A DNA stretch of 64,000 nucleotides from an uncultured Roseicyclus sp. (lineage in GTDB: Bacteria; Pseudomonadota; Alphaproteobacteria; Rhodobacterales; Rhodobacteraceae): NCBI GenBank assembly GCA_947491935.1, contig CANLLF010000001.1, positions 682,001-746,000 of the forward strand, written 5' to 3'. How positions within the stretch are numbered: the stretch's first letter is position 1; each line of letters opens with the position of its first letter. The translations under genes and the position numbers were made by a program. Under the pieces are notes generated by a model. That model was not told the DNA's origin, searched no databases, and saw only the letters and a list, made by a program, of their open reading frames with translations. Shown here piece by piece: positions 37,246-45,117 of this stretch.

Positions 37246-38409
37246 ATGCGCCCCCTCCTCCTCGCCGCCCTTGTTCTTCTCCCCGCCCAAGCCCTCGCGC
37301 AGGACACCTCCTTGCCCCCCACCTTCGGCGAGGTCGCCCTCACCTCGAACTTCCAGCCCGATCCCAACCGTACCCAACTCCAGGCCGGCGGCGCGATCCG
37401 GGCCGAGTATACCGACGCCGTCACCGGCACCCGCTGCGTCGGGCATTTCGCCAACGCGCCCGACCTGCGCCTGCAATTCACCACCGCCGATTTCGGCTAT
37501 CCCCTCTCCTTCTACGTCGACGCGCGCGAGGATACCGTGCTCCTCGTCGCCACGCCCGACGGCACCTTCCACTGCAACGACGACAGCCTCGGCCTGAACC
37601 CCGCGCTCAGCTTCGAGGAGCCGCAGGCGGGCGAGTACAACATCTGGGTCGGCACCTATGCCGAAACCGGATCGGACTTTCCGCTGGCCGAACTGGGCAT
37701 CACCGAGCTCGACCCGCGCATCCAGAGCCTGGAGCGCGCCTTCTTCGGCCACGATGACCGCGTCATTATCGACGCCACAAGCGCGCCGTGGAACATGATC
37801 GGCTTCGTCGACCTGTCCGAGGCGAATTGCACCGGCACGCTGATCGGCCCCGCAACGGTCGTCACCTCCGCCCATTGCATCGCTGAAAACGGCGAAATCA
37901 CCACCCCGCCGGTGGAATTCCTCGCCGGGTTCCAGAACGGCGAATTCGTCGCCCGCTCCGGCGTCTCCGGCTTCCACGTCGCCCCGGGCTACCTCGATGG
38001 GGAGCAGGAGGGCACCGATTACGCCTTCATCTACCTGACCGACCCGATCGGGGAGCAGCTTGGCTGGATGGATGTCGGCGTGCTGACCCCGACGGAAGTC
38101 TCCGAGCTTCAGGCCGGCCGCGGCCCCGACATCCTGCAGGCGGGCTACAGCTATGACCAGCAGGGCGTGCTGACCGGCAACCTCGATTGCCCCTTCATCG
38201 AATTGGGCGGCGAAAACACCCTGATCCACCAATGCGATACGCTACAGGGCGACAGCGGCTCCCCGCTGTTCATCGCCGACGGGGACCGCTACCGCCTCAT
38301 CGGCGTGGAATCCCGCACCGATGATCAGCCGGACCAGGAATTCGACCGCAACGTCGCCATGTATACGGATTACGTGCTGGAGGAACTCGCGACCCTCCCG
38401 CCGCGGTAG
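37246..38409 (+). CDS. Secreted trypsin-like serine protease with an N-terminal domain
   Basis: A 387-residue exported protein: signal peptide ending ALAQ, an N-terminal all-beta domain (about residues 40-125; LQAGGAIRAEY, FYVDAREDTVLLVATPDG, AGEYNIWVGTYAE) like the pre-peptidase C-terminal type folds, and a C-terminal chymotrypsin-fold protease with VVTSAHC (His), GTDYAFIYL (Asp) and QGDSGSPLFI (Ser). It has the full catalytic triad, unlike the protease gene at 17811 where the Ser motif is altered. GC-rich again, as the rest of the chromosome. Substrate unknown. Confidence 0.87.
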   Translation: MRPLLLAALVLLPAQALAQDTSLPPTFGEVALTSNFQPDPNRTQLQAGGAIRAEYTDAVTGTRCVGHFANAPDLRLQFTTADFGYPLSFYVDAREDTVLLVATPDGTFHCNDDSLGLNPALSFEEPQAGEYNIWVGTYAETGSDFPLAELGITELDPRIQSLERAFFGHDDRVIIDATSAPWNMIGFVDLSEANCTGTLIGPATVVTSAHCIAENGEITTPPVEFLAGFQNGEFVARSGVSGFHVAPGYLDGEQEGTDYAFIYLTDPIGEQLGWMDVGVLTPTEVSELQAGRGPDILQAGYSYDQQGVLTGNLDCPFIELGGENTLIHQCDTLQGDSGSPLFIADGDRYRLIGVESRTDDQPDQEFDRNVAMYTDYVLEELATLPPR

Positions 38410-38536
38410 GGTGCTTACCCAGTGTCGAAAAGCTTCTAGAGTCGGAAATGGGGACTGTCCTGCAGCAGCTACGCAAGCGAAGGGGTTCAGGCGGGAAGGA
38501 AAAACCGCTGTGCAGGCGCTGCAGAAATGATTCCGC

Positions 38537-39634
38537 TCAAAAGCGCTGTGGTCTTTCAAACTGGAAGATTGGATGTTGACGCTCACCTGCTAACCACAAC
38601 CTTTCTCTAAGGCCGTTGAGAACGGGTTCCTGCATTAAGAAATTGTGGAAGCGCCTGACCGCATCAAGGGTCTCACCATAGTCGTCGGCAACATACTTGA
38701 GATAGGTTCCTTTCAAATACGCGGTCCAAGGCACTAGCAGACCTGTCGCAAACAGTTCGGCCTCTGCTTCTTCAATAGAATCCACGACTTGTTCGATCTG
38801 GCCGTCAGTCCCAATCATCGTTGGAGAATTGCGGCTGAGGTTTTGGGCCGGAATATAGATTTCTTGATCCGACACGAGCATGCCTGCATGAAGCCTGTGG
38901 TGGGACACTTCGTGACAGATTGCATGCCGAGCGAACACCACACCTCGCAATGCGCTTCCCATCCGATCTTCTTCTAGTAAGACCGTGTGTCCATCCGCAT
39001 GCCCTTTGATGCAGGCGAACGCACCATTCAATTGTGGCGGCATGACATCTACAACTTGATAGTCAAAACGGGAGTTGTCGTCCGTCAGCTTTTCGAGGAG
39101 AAAGCCCACGTCGAGTTTTTTCGAGTCGGGAACGAATTGCCGACGAAACTCCAATGACAGCGTGGAAAGCTCCACCATGCGCTTTGCCGAAATCTGACTC
39201 CAACCGCTGCTGGATGTTTTCCGGGACTTGCCGCTCTTGTCGCTTGACCGATTGGAAGCAAAACGAAGCGTTGCAAGCTTTTCGCCCGTTTCTTGTTCCA
39301 AGATCTCTTGGATCTTTGCAGCCGATTTTGGTGAAATCTTACCACCAAATTCAGACATCATTGCTTGAAGTGGCAAAAGAACCCTGTTTTCACCGTCTTG
39401 GCGACGTTCTGAGTTTGAGAATCTCGCAAGCTTCCTAAGAGTGTCTGCTTCCTCTCCATTGGCATCGAGCACTCGAATATACACGCTTACTACATCGTCG
39501 CTAACATTGGAACGCTGGTGCTCAATGTTTGAAACCCTTTGGAGGCTATAACCGGTTTTCTCTGAGAATTCTGTTTGGCTTAGCCCCTTCTGTAGTCGAA
39601 GAGCCAACGCTTTCTTGCCGAAACCAGATCGCAT
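38537..39634 (-). CDS. XRE regulator with an ImmA/IrrE metallopeptidase domain
   Basis: A 365-residue protein. Residues 5-60 are a helix-turn-helix of the XRE/Cro type (LRLQKGLSQTEFSEKTGYSLQRVSNIEHQ). The C-terminal half has the zinc-binding HEVSH (His241-Glu242-His245) and a downstream EAEAELFATGLLVP segment, as in ImmA/IrrE peptidases that cleave repressors under stress or in mobile elements. The start has a GAGAGGAA site. AT-richer than neighbours. Operator-like repeats occur just upstream (39650-39689), so it probably represses itself. The target repressor is unknown; in this fused form the DNA-binding part is on the same chain. Confidence 0.82.
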   Translation of the reverse strand: MRSGFGKKALALRLQKGLSQTEFSEKTGYSLQRVSNIEHQRSNVSDDVVSVYIRVLDANGEEADTLRKLARFSNSERRQDGENRVLLPLQAMMSEFGGKISPKSAAKIQEILEQETGEKLATLRFASNRSSDKSGKSRKTSSSGWSQISAKRMVELSTLSLEFRRQFVPDSKKLDVGFLLEKLTDDNSRFDYQVVDVMPPQLNGAFACIKGHADGHTVLLEEDRMGSALRGVVFARHAICHEVSHHRLHAGMLVSDQEIYIPAQNLSRNSPTMIGTDGQIEQVVDSIEEAEAELFATGLLVPWTAYLKGTYLKYVADDYGETLDAVRRFHNFLMQEPVLNGLRERLWLAGERQHPIFQFERPQRF

Positions 39635-39976
39635 ACCGAATTCCTCTCAGGTGTACTGCGAAGAAGTTACACCACAAATCGGTGTACTGGCAAGCAGTGG
39701 TATATACGGCTTTGAGCGCCCCAACATCTGCGCCTTTGACCTTGAGGGATTTCCTTTGTGCCATCGCCAGCCCGCGGGGTGGCGCATCCAACATCTGTTA
39801 CACCCACTTTATCCCAGCCAACCCCGTCCCCGCCCAATCCGACATACTACACCTGCAAAAGCGCCACCCCGATGGGGCGGGCTGGCGCTGGCCCGGCGCC
39901 TTCGGCTTGATTCCGGGCTGATCATCGCTCGTCTCGTGGGGTGGGACCTGTCGCCGGATCTCGATCAAGGACGACG
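39635..39976. other. Gene-free stretch between the XRE-ImmA and BrnA-like genes
   Basis: Holds the leader and operator repeats of the XRE-ImmA gene (39647-39689). A frame of 82 codons on the minus strand (39546-39794) lacks a ribosome-binding site and overlaps the XRE start, so it is not accepted. No RNA gene was recognised. Confidence 0.4.
39647..39689 (-). promoter_or_regulatory. Operator-like repeats upstream of the XRE-ImmA gene
   Basis: On the plus strand GGTGTACTG occurs at 39650-39658 and again at 39681-39689, and ACACC (39669-39673) with GGTGT (39681-39685) forms an inverted repeat with a 7-nt spacer. They lie 16 to 55 nt before the start codon at 39634. Confidence 0.5.
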
Positions 39977-40378
39977 TCAATCCCCTCGCTCCTCCCGCGC
40001 CCGCGCCATGTCTCCCCACTTGGGCCGCTTGCTGCCTTCGAACATCGGGTCGCGGAACATGTCGAGCGTCTCGTCGCCCTGCAGCAGCCCCATCAGTTTC
40101 GCGTGCATGAATGATCGCAGCACCGCGTTCATGCGCGGTTGATATCCCGGCCCCATCGAACGGAACCATTTCAGGACATCCTCATCGACAGAGAAGCAGA
40201 TCTTCTTCTTCGCGCTTTCCCGGCGCGAGGCGATGTCGTGCCACGCGTTCGGCACCCGCCCGTTCATCGCGATGGCGTTGTGCATATCGTATTCGAACCG
40301 CCGCATCGCATCGACCATGTAGTAATGGTGATGCCGCTCGGTCTTGGTCGGTGATTTGTCGACGAATTTGGTGTGCAT
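39977..40378 (-). CDS. BrnA-like antitoxin-type protein
   Basis: A 133-residue protein. The segment KKKICFSVDEDVLKWFRSMGPGYQPRMNAVLRSFM matches the BrnA antitoxin core (ribbon-helix-helix followed by GPGYQxRxNAxLR). The first 60 residues are not part of the usual short BrnA and carry a His-rich ERHHHYYM. No BrnT toxin gene is adjacent: proS lies upstream and the XRE-ImmA gene downstream. So it is an orphan, either a degenerate module or a general regulator. A perfect 8-bp hairpin (40381-40412) sits directly before the start codon. Confidence 0.7.
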   Translation of the reverse strand: MHTKFVDKSPTKTERHHHYYMVDAMRRFEYDMHNAIAMNGRVPNAWHDIASRRESAKKKICFSVDEDVLKWFRSMGPGYQPRMNAVLRSFMHAKLMGLLQGDETLDMFRDPMFEGSKRPKWGDMARAREERGD

Positions 40379-40380
40379 CT

Positions 40381-40412
40381 GTCTGGCCCCTCAACCCTCA
40401 GGGCGGCCAGAC
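40381..40412 (-). promoter_or_regulatory. Hairpin next to the BrnA-like start codon
   Basis: Stem GTCTGGCC / GGCCAGAC with a 16-nt loop. Its 3' arm ends 2 nt before the ATG at 40378, and the TTGAGGGG ribosome-binding site straddles the loop and the stem, so it could limit translation. Confidence 0.4.
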
Positions 40413-40448
40413 TCTCGCAACTTTCTTAAAATTCGATGGATGTCGCGC

Positions 40449-40487
40449 GGATATACCGGAGATATCCTTCAGATATACCGGTTCTAT
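40449..40487. repeat. 39-bp dispersed repeat, copy 2
   Basis: Agrees with 19967-20005 at 35 of 39 positions, with the same two GATATACCG units and central GATATCC. It overlaps the proS stop codon (TAG, 40484-40486), so the repeat provides the end of that gene. Confidence 0.65.
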
Positions 40488-41842
40488 ACCGCCGCATTCA
40501 CCGGTTTGTGGGCCTCGTAAACCTCCGCCACCCGCGCCACGGCGGCCTCCGGGGACAGTTCCTCGCTCTCCCCCGTCCGGCGGCTCGTCAGCTCCACAAC
40601 CCCGTTTTTCAGGCCCCGCGGACCCACGGTGATCCGCCACGGCAGCCCGATCAGATCCATGGTCGCGAACTTGCCGCCCGCCCGTTCGTTTCTGTCGTCG
40701 TAAAGCGGCTCCAAACCTTTTGATTCCAAGGCTTTATAGAGCGCCTCACAGGCCGCATCGGCCTCCGCATCGCCCTGTTTCAGGTTCACGATCCCGCAAT
40801 GGAACGGCGTCACGCCCTCGGGCCAGATGATCCCGTTCTCGTCGTGGCTCGCCTCGATGATCGCGCCCATCAACCGGCTCACCCCGATCCCGTGGGAGCC
40901 CATATGCACAGGCACTTTGTTGCCATCCGCATCCTGCACCGTGGCGTCCAGCGGATCCGAGTATTTCGTCCCGAAATAGAAGATCTGCCCCACCTCGATC
41001 CCCCGCGCAACCCTTTGACGTTGCTCGGGAATTTTTGCAAACTCGGCGGCGTCATGGGTCTCGTCGGTGCGCGCATAGCGGCTGGTGAACTCGTCCAGAA
41101 CCGCCCTGCATTGCTCGACGGAATCGTAGTCGATCTGCCGGTCGCCGAATTTCAGATCTGTGATCTCGGCGTCGTAAAACACCTCCGACTCGCCCGTATC
41201 CGCCAGCACCAGGAATTCATGGGTATCATCGCCGCCAATTGGCCCGGAATCCGCCCGCATCGGGATCGCCTGCAGCCCCATCCGCTCATAGGTCCTGAGA
41301 TACGACACAAGGTGGCGATTGTACGCGTGCAACGCATCTTCCTTCGTCAAATCAAAGTTGTATCCATCCTTCATCAGGAACTCGCGCCCCCGCATCACAC
41401 CGAACCGCGGCCGCATCTCGTCGCGGAATTTCCACTGGATGTGGTAGAGCGTCAGCGGCAGATCCTTGTAGCTCGACACATGGGCCCGGAAGATGTCGGT
41501 GATCATCTCCTCATTCGTCGGACCATAGAGCATATCGCGATCCTGCCGGTCGCGGATCCGCAGAAGCTCGGCGCCATAGGCATCGTAACGTCCGGATTCC
41601 TTCCACAAATCAGCGGGTTGGATCGTGGGCATCAGCATCGGGACATGGCCCGCGCGGATCTGTTCCTCATGCACGATCCGCTCGATCTTGCGCAGAACCT
41701 TGTAGCCCATCGGCAGCCACGAATAGATCCCCGCGCTCGACTGTTTGATCAGCCCCGCGCGCAGCATCAGCCGGTGGCTGACGATCTGTGCCTCGGCAGG
41801 CGTTTCCTTGAGGACAGGCAGAAAATAGCGGGAGAGGCGCAT
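40484..41842 (-). CDS. proS: Prolyl-tRNA synthetase (short bacterial form)
   Basis: A 452-residue class II ProRS without the editing INS domain, as usual in alphaproteobacteria. It starts [46 protein letters not shown]. The catalytic core has [10 protein letters not shown] and [19 protein letters not shown], and the C-terminal anticodon-binding part has [20 protein letters not shown]. The lack of the editing domain means Ala-tRNA-Pro must be cleared by a separate YbaK/ProX protein. The stop codon lies within a 39-bp dispersed repeat. Confidence 0.97.
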   Translation of the reverse strand: MRLSRYFLPVLKETPAEAQIVSHRLMLRAGLIKQSSAGIYSWLPMGYKVLRKIERIVHEEQIRAGHVPMLMPTIQPADLWKESGRYDAYGAELLRIRDRQDRDMLYGPTNEEMITDIFRAHVSSYKDLPLTLYHIQWKFRDEMRPRFGVMRGREFLMKDGYNFDLTKEDALHAYNRHLVSYLRTYERMGLQAIPMRADSGPIGGDDTHEFLVLADTGESEVFYDAEITDLKFGDRQIDYDSVEQCRAVLDEFTSRYARTDETHDAAEFAKIPEQRQRVARGIEVGQIFYFGTKYSDPLDATVQDADGNKVPVHMGSHGIGVSRLMGAIIEASHDENGIIWPEGVTPFHCGIVNLKQGDAEADAACEALYKALESKGLEPLYDDRNERAGGKFATMDLIGLPWRITVGPRGLKNGVVELTSRRTGESEELSPEAAVARVAEVYEAHKPVNAAV

Positions 41843-41900
41843 TGTGGCGGTACCCTTGGGAGATCAACGTTTCCGCCGGTCTACGCCAAAGAAAATGGGC

Positions 41901-42104
41901 TCACAAGTTCTCACGGCCCGATGCGCCGCCGGTCTGGAATTCGTCAGGTGCGGGGGGCGCAGGGCGGTCAATGCCCCAACCACCGGTCGGGGTGCCAAAC
42001 ACGCCCGCATCGGCCAGCGGTGAGGAAGCCAGAAGGATCGCCATTGCGAAGGCCAGCGCCCCGAACATGCCCATGATAAGGAAGGTGATCCGCTCAAGGG
42101 TCAT
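41901..42104 (-). CDS. Small membrane protein with GGWGIDRPAP motif (copy 1)
   Basis: A 67-residue protein: one transmembrane helix near residues 6-28 (FLIMGMFGALAFAMAILLAS) followed by GTPTGGWGIDRPAPPAP. The last part is almost identical to the motif in the neighbouring small gene at 42108 (TPVGGWGIDRPAP). The three small genes 42295, 42108 and 41901 are spaced by only 1 to 3 nt, so they form an operon. Function unknown; the conserved tail after the helix suggests a shared partner. Confidence 0.65.
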   Translation of the reverse strand: MTLERITFLIMGMFGALAFAMAILLASSPLADAGVFGTPTGGWGIDRPAPPAPDEFQTGGASGRENL

Positions 42105-42107
42105 GGC

Positions 42108-42293
42108 TCAGGCAAGGCCTCCCCGTGTGGGGCCGGGGCCATATGTTTCGGGCGCAGGCATAGGGGCGGGCCGGTCGATCCCCCAGCCGCCCACAGGCGT
42201 CTCCATCAGCCCGGCCTGCGCCAGGCCGATACCGGCAAGCGTGACCAGAAGGGCCAGTGTGGCAATCAGATGGAGGCGGCCGGGTGTTGTCAT
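42108..42293 (-). CDS. Small membrane protein with GGWGIDRPAP motif (copy 2)
   Basis: A 61-residue protein with one helix (residues 8-26, LIATLALLVTLAGIGLAQAG) then METPVGGWGIDRPAPMPAP, the same motif as in the next gene. The helix end at AQAG could be a signal-peptide cleavage site instead of an anchor. It begins 1 nt after the stop of the 42295 gene and ends 3 nt before the start at 42104. The two copies look like tandem paralogues. Confidence 0.65.
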   Translation of the reverse strand: MTTPGRLHLIATLALLVTLAGIGLAQAGLMETPVGGWGIDRPAPMPAPETYGPGPTRGGLA

Positions 42294-42294
42294 C

Positions 42295-42474
42295 CTAGAG
42301 GTCTTCCGAAATATCATCCATCGCATCCGGCGCGGTCACCACGCCGACGGCGGTGGGCGCAACCAACGGAACCGATGCAGCGGCGCTGGCGGAACGCATC
42401 CCGAAGAACACCGCCAATCCGGCCCCGACGATCAAAAGCACAAGCGTGGCAGTCAGGATGTTCATGGTCGACAT
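42295..42474 (-). CDS. Small membrane protein, first gene of the tiny-gene operon
   Basis: A 59-residue protein MSTMNILTATLVLLIVGAGLAV... with one transmembrane helix and an Asp/Ala-rich C terminus (VTAPDAMDDISEDL). An AAGGAG site precedes the ATG at 42474 (a second ATG at 42465). It opens the three-gene operon that also holds the two GGWGIDRPAP proteins. No family recognised. Confidence 0.6.
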   Translation of the reverse strand: MSTMNILTATLVLLIVGAGLAVFFGMRSASAAASVPLVAPTAVGVVTAPDAMDDISEDL

Positions 42475-42571
42475 TGGGGCAGCTCCTTCTCTCTCCGATG
42501 AACCCATCATAGGCGCCCGCGCAGAGCCGCGACAGGCAGGCAATCCCTACCTTCGGCACCTGAACCAACAG

Positions 42572-42599
42572 AAAAAAGCGGCCCCAATGAAGGGGCCGC
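42572..42599 (-). terminator. Rho-independent terminator of the 32-residue gene
   Basis: On the minus strand GCGGCCCC and GGGGCCGC form an 8-bp stem with a 6-nt loop, followed by six T residues. It separates the 42675 gene from the operon starting at 42474. Confidence 0.85.
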
Positions 42600-42674
42600 G
42601 AGGGAAGGGAACAAGGGATCGGTGCAGCGGGACTAAGGGACAAAAGCCCGCCGCACCTTCAGGGACAAGTAGCG

Positions 42675-42773
42675 TCAGAACGCTCCGTTGGAGACGGGGG
42701 TTGTCAGCATGACCGAAAACATCACGAGGATCACCAGAATGGCAGAACAAGCGATGTAATTCAGGGCGGTCAT
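42675..42773 (-). CDS. 32-residue membrane peptide
   Basis: A tiny gene, MTALNYIACSAILVILVMFS..., almost wholly one transmembrane helix with a short TTPVSNGAF end. A strong GGAGGAG site lies 8 nt before the ATG and an intrinsic terminator lies downstream (42572-42599), so it is a complete single-gene transcription unit. It is too short for most annotation pipelines. Function unknown. Confidence 0.6.
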   Translation of the reverse strand: MTALNYIACSAILVILVMFSVMLTTPVSNGAF

Positions 42774-42861
42774 TGCAGGTCTCCTCCGAAGCGTTCTTCC
42801 GCGAAACCATAGCTAGGCCAGGCGCGTTCTGAACTCTATTGCGGGAATCCCTACCCTTTGG

Positions 42862-44406
42862 TTAAGCGGCGATCCGGACAACGGGCTCGCAATCCATAGC
42901 CGAGGCCAGGCCCTTGAAGCGGGCCTCCACAACCTCCCCAAAGAGATCGCGGCCCTGTTCGGATGTGAGCGTCAGGATCAGCTCGCGCCGTTTCGGGCGC
43001 AGCAGCAGGCGACCGTGATCCACCGGATTTTCGACCGCGAACATCGCACCGAACCGCATCGCCCGGCCCAGGATCTCGGCCTGGCGCACCTGTGCCTCGG
43101 GAAGCAGCGCGAGCAAATCGGCGTTGAAGCCGGTCCCGTCGCGGTTGGATTTGTAGCGGTGCAGCAAAGCAAGGCCCAGGAACACACGCTCCCCATGGGT
43201 CAGCCCGCCCAGATTGGCACGGGTGGCGTTGTCGAAACACACCTCTGCTCGGTAATCGGGATGCGCGCGCCAGCTCACATCGTGGAGCAGACAGGCGGCG
43301 CGGATCAGGCGCTTCTTGTCCGGCGCAGCACGGGGGAAAAGCGGCTCCACGAACCGATAGAGCGCACGGCCAAAGCCCGGCTCCCGCGCGGAGGACGCCT
43401 CGGCATGGCGGGCGGCCTCGATCAGGGGATCACGCTGGCGCAGGGTGGCAGACATCTGATCGTAGAGCAGCCCCTCGCGCAGCCCGTAGCTGGAGATCGC
43501 AACCTCCTGCGGCTTCACCTGGCGCACCAGTTGTTTCAGGACCTGGCTGGCCCAGGGCACCAGCCGCATCCGCTCCGCCGATGTGCCCGTGCCGGCCCGC
43601 AGCTCATCGGTATCGGAGGCCGCGATATGCTTGATCGTGGCCATGATCGCCTTGGGCGTCATGCGGTATTCGTGCAGCACTTTGAGGGGGTAATCCTGCC
43701 GGATCATGTCGATCCGCGCGATGGCCCGCCACGACCCCCCCACCAGAAACAGGCGCTTGGGCCGTGTCGGGAAATCGGCGCAAAGTTCGGCAATCTGCGC
43801 CTCGATCTGGGCGCGGATGGCCTTCTTGCCACCCTTGATCCCCATCAGTTTCAGGGGCCCGAGATCGGACGTGCGCCGCTCCCCCACCACGCCGTCGCCC
43901 ATCAATTCGGCCAGTTCCATCGACGACCCGCCGATATCACAGATCAGGCCCTCCGCCCCCGGCCAGCCAAGCAGCACACCCTGGGCCGACAGGCGCGCCT
44001 CTTCCGCGCCGTTGAGGATGCGGATTTCAAGGCCGGTTTCAGACAGCACCTCCGCCCGAAAGGCCGGGCCATCATCGGCATCGCGCACCGCCGCCGTGGC
44101 GACGGTGACAAGCGGCGTCACATCCATCGTCTTGGCCAGCGCCGCGAACCGGCGCAAAGCCGTCAGGGCGCGCACCTTGCCCTCGGGGTTCAATTGCCCG
44201 GTTTCGGCAAACCCGGCGCCCAGGCCGCAGAGGATCTTTTCGTTGAAGTAATACGCTGGCGACCGTGCCGCGCCGTCAAAAACCACAAACCGGACGGAGT
44301 TGGACCCGATATCGATCACGCCCACGCGTTTCAGCCGCCGCGCTTCCGGGCCATCGAACAGGGGCAATCCGAAGGGGCCGAAATCGGCCTGCTGTTCCGC
44401 GTTCAT
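42862..44406 (-). CDS. ppx: Exopolyphosphatase (Ppx/GppA family)
   Basis: A 514-residue Ppx/GppA phosphatase: the ATPase-like RVGVIDIGSNSVRFVVFDG near residue 26, LVTVATAAVRDADDG, GLICDIGGSSMELAEL and a C-terminal HD-like helical part (LIRAACLLHDVSWRAHPDY). It removes phosphate from the ends of polyphosphate and may act on ppGpp precursors. Together with ppk (45110) it balances polyphosphate; the two are on the same strand, separated by the amber-interrupted gene. Confidence 0.95.
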   Translation of the reverse strand: MNAEQQADFGPFGLPLFDGPEARRLKRVGVIDIGSNSVRFVVFDGAARSPAYYFNEKILCGLGAGFAETGQLNPEGKVRALTALRRFAALAKTMDVTPLVTVATAAVRDADDGPAFRAEVLSETGLEIRILNGAEEARLSAQGVLLGWPGAEGLICDIGGSSMELAELMGDGVVGERRTSDLGPLKLMGIKGGKKAIRAQIEAQIAELCADFPTRPKRLFLVGGSWRAIARIDMIRQDYPLKVLHEYRMTPKAIMATIKHIAASDTDELRAGTGTSAERMRLVPWASQVLKQLVRQVKPQEVAISSYGLREGLLYDQMSATLRQRDPLIEAARHAEASSAREPGFGRALYRFVEPLFPRAAPDKKRLIRAACLLHDVSWRAHPDYRAEVCFDNATRANLGGLTHGERVFLGLALLHRYKSNRDGTGFNADLLALLPEAQVRQAEILGRAMRFGAMFAVENPVDHGRLLLRPKRRELILTLTSEQGRDLFGEVVEARFKGLASAMDCEPVVRIAA

Positions 44407-44481
44407 CGATCGCTGGCCCTTCTACGGCGTTCGGCAAATGTGTGACACGGCCGCTGCCGCCCGGTCAATCGTGACCGAATT

Positions 44482-45117
44482 TCAGTTCAGGAAACCCGAG
44501 CCGGTGATGTCGACGGAAATGACAGTGCCGTCCTCGGCGAAGTAAACCTGATAGCCATAGCCCCTTGTTGCCTGAAACCCCGTCAGCGTGTTGAGCAGGG
44601 CCGGAAACCGCTCATAATAGCCGTCAGCGTCCCAACCCGCTGTCAGACGAAACGCCCGCTGGGGCAACCCGTCGCGCATGTCCGGGATCGGGGGCCCGAC
44701 CGGCCCCCTCGAAAAGTGCCGCGGATATGGGGGCGATGCCCATGTCCATGCGTCGATCAGGTCCATGTCATCAAGTGTCGTGAAGATACGGAAATAGCAG
44801 ACTTCGCCGTTGGGCCGCCCGCGCAGGCGTGGCCAATCCACCGCCAAAAGGTCGATCACATCCTGCCGGTTCCTCTGGCCCCGGACGAGACAGTTCCGCG
44901 CATCCGGGAACCGCCGGAGCGCGCGGCGGTAGCTATCCCAGGCGCCGAATTCCTCGGTAAGGGTGGACCGCCCGAGTACGAAGGGACGGGCCTCCTGATG
45001 GGTGAGGCGCGTGACCGGCACATAGCAATGGTCGGGACCGCACGCCACCGGCGCCTAGGCATGGGTCAGGCTCGGGGCCAACAGGAATGCGGCCACGAAC
45101 ACAGCTCGGCTAGTCAT
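44482..45117 (-). pseudogene. Secreted-protein gene interrupted by an in-frame amber codon
   Basis: From the ATG at 45117 (overlapping the ppk stop by 8 nt) the frame encodes a 20-residue signal peptide, [20 protein letters not shown], then TAG at 45055-45057, and then continues in the same frame to 44482 with APVACGPDHCYVPVT and 170 more residues with many aromatic residues. The stop sits exactly at the predicted signal-peptidase site, where CAG (Gln) would be natural. A GTG at 45048 could restart a 188-residue cytoplasmic form. Likely a recent nonsense mutation; a sequencing error or readthrough cannot be excluded. No family is recognised. Confidence 0.65.

Noticed and set aside
39546-39764. 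Minus-strand frame starting MAQRKSLKVKGADV before the XRE-ImmA gene
   Set aside because: No ribosome-binding site, overlaps the real start at 39634 and covers the operator repeats.
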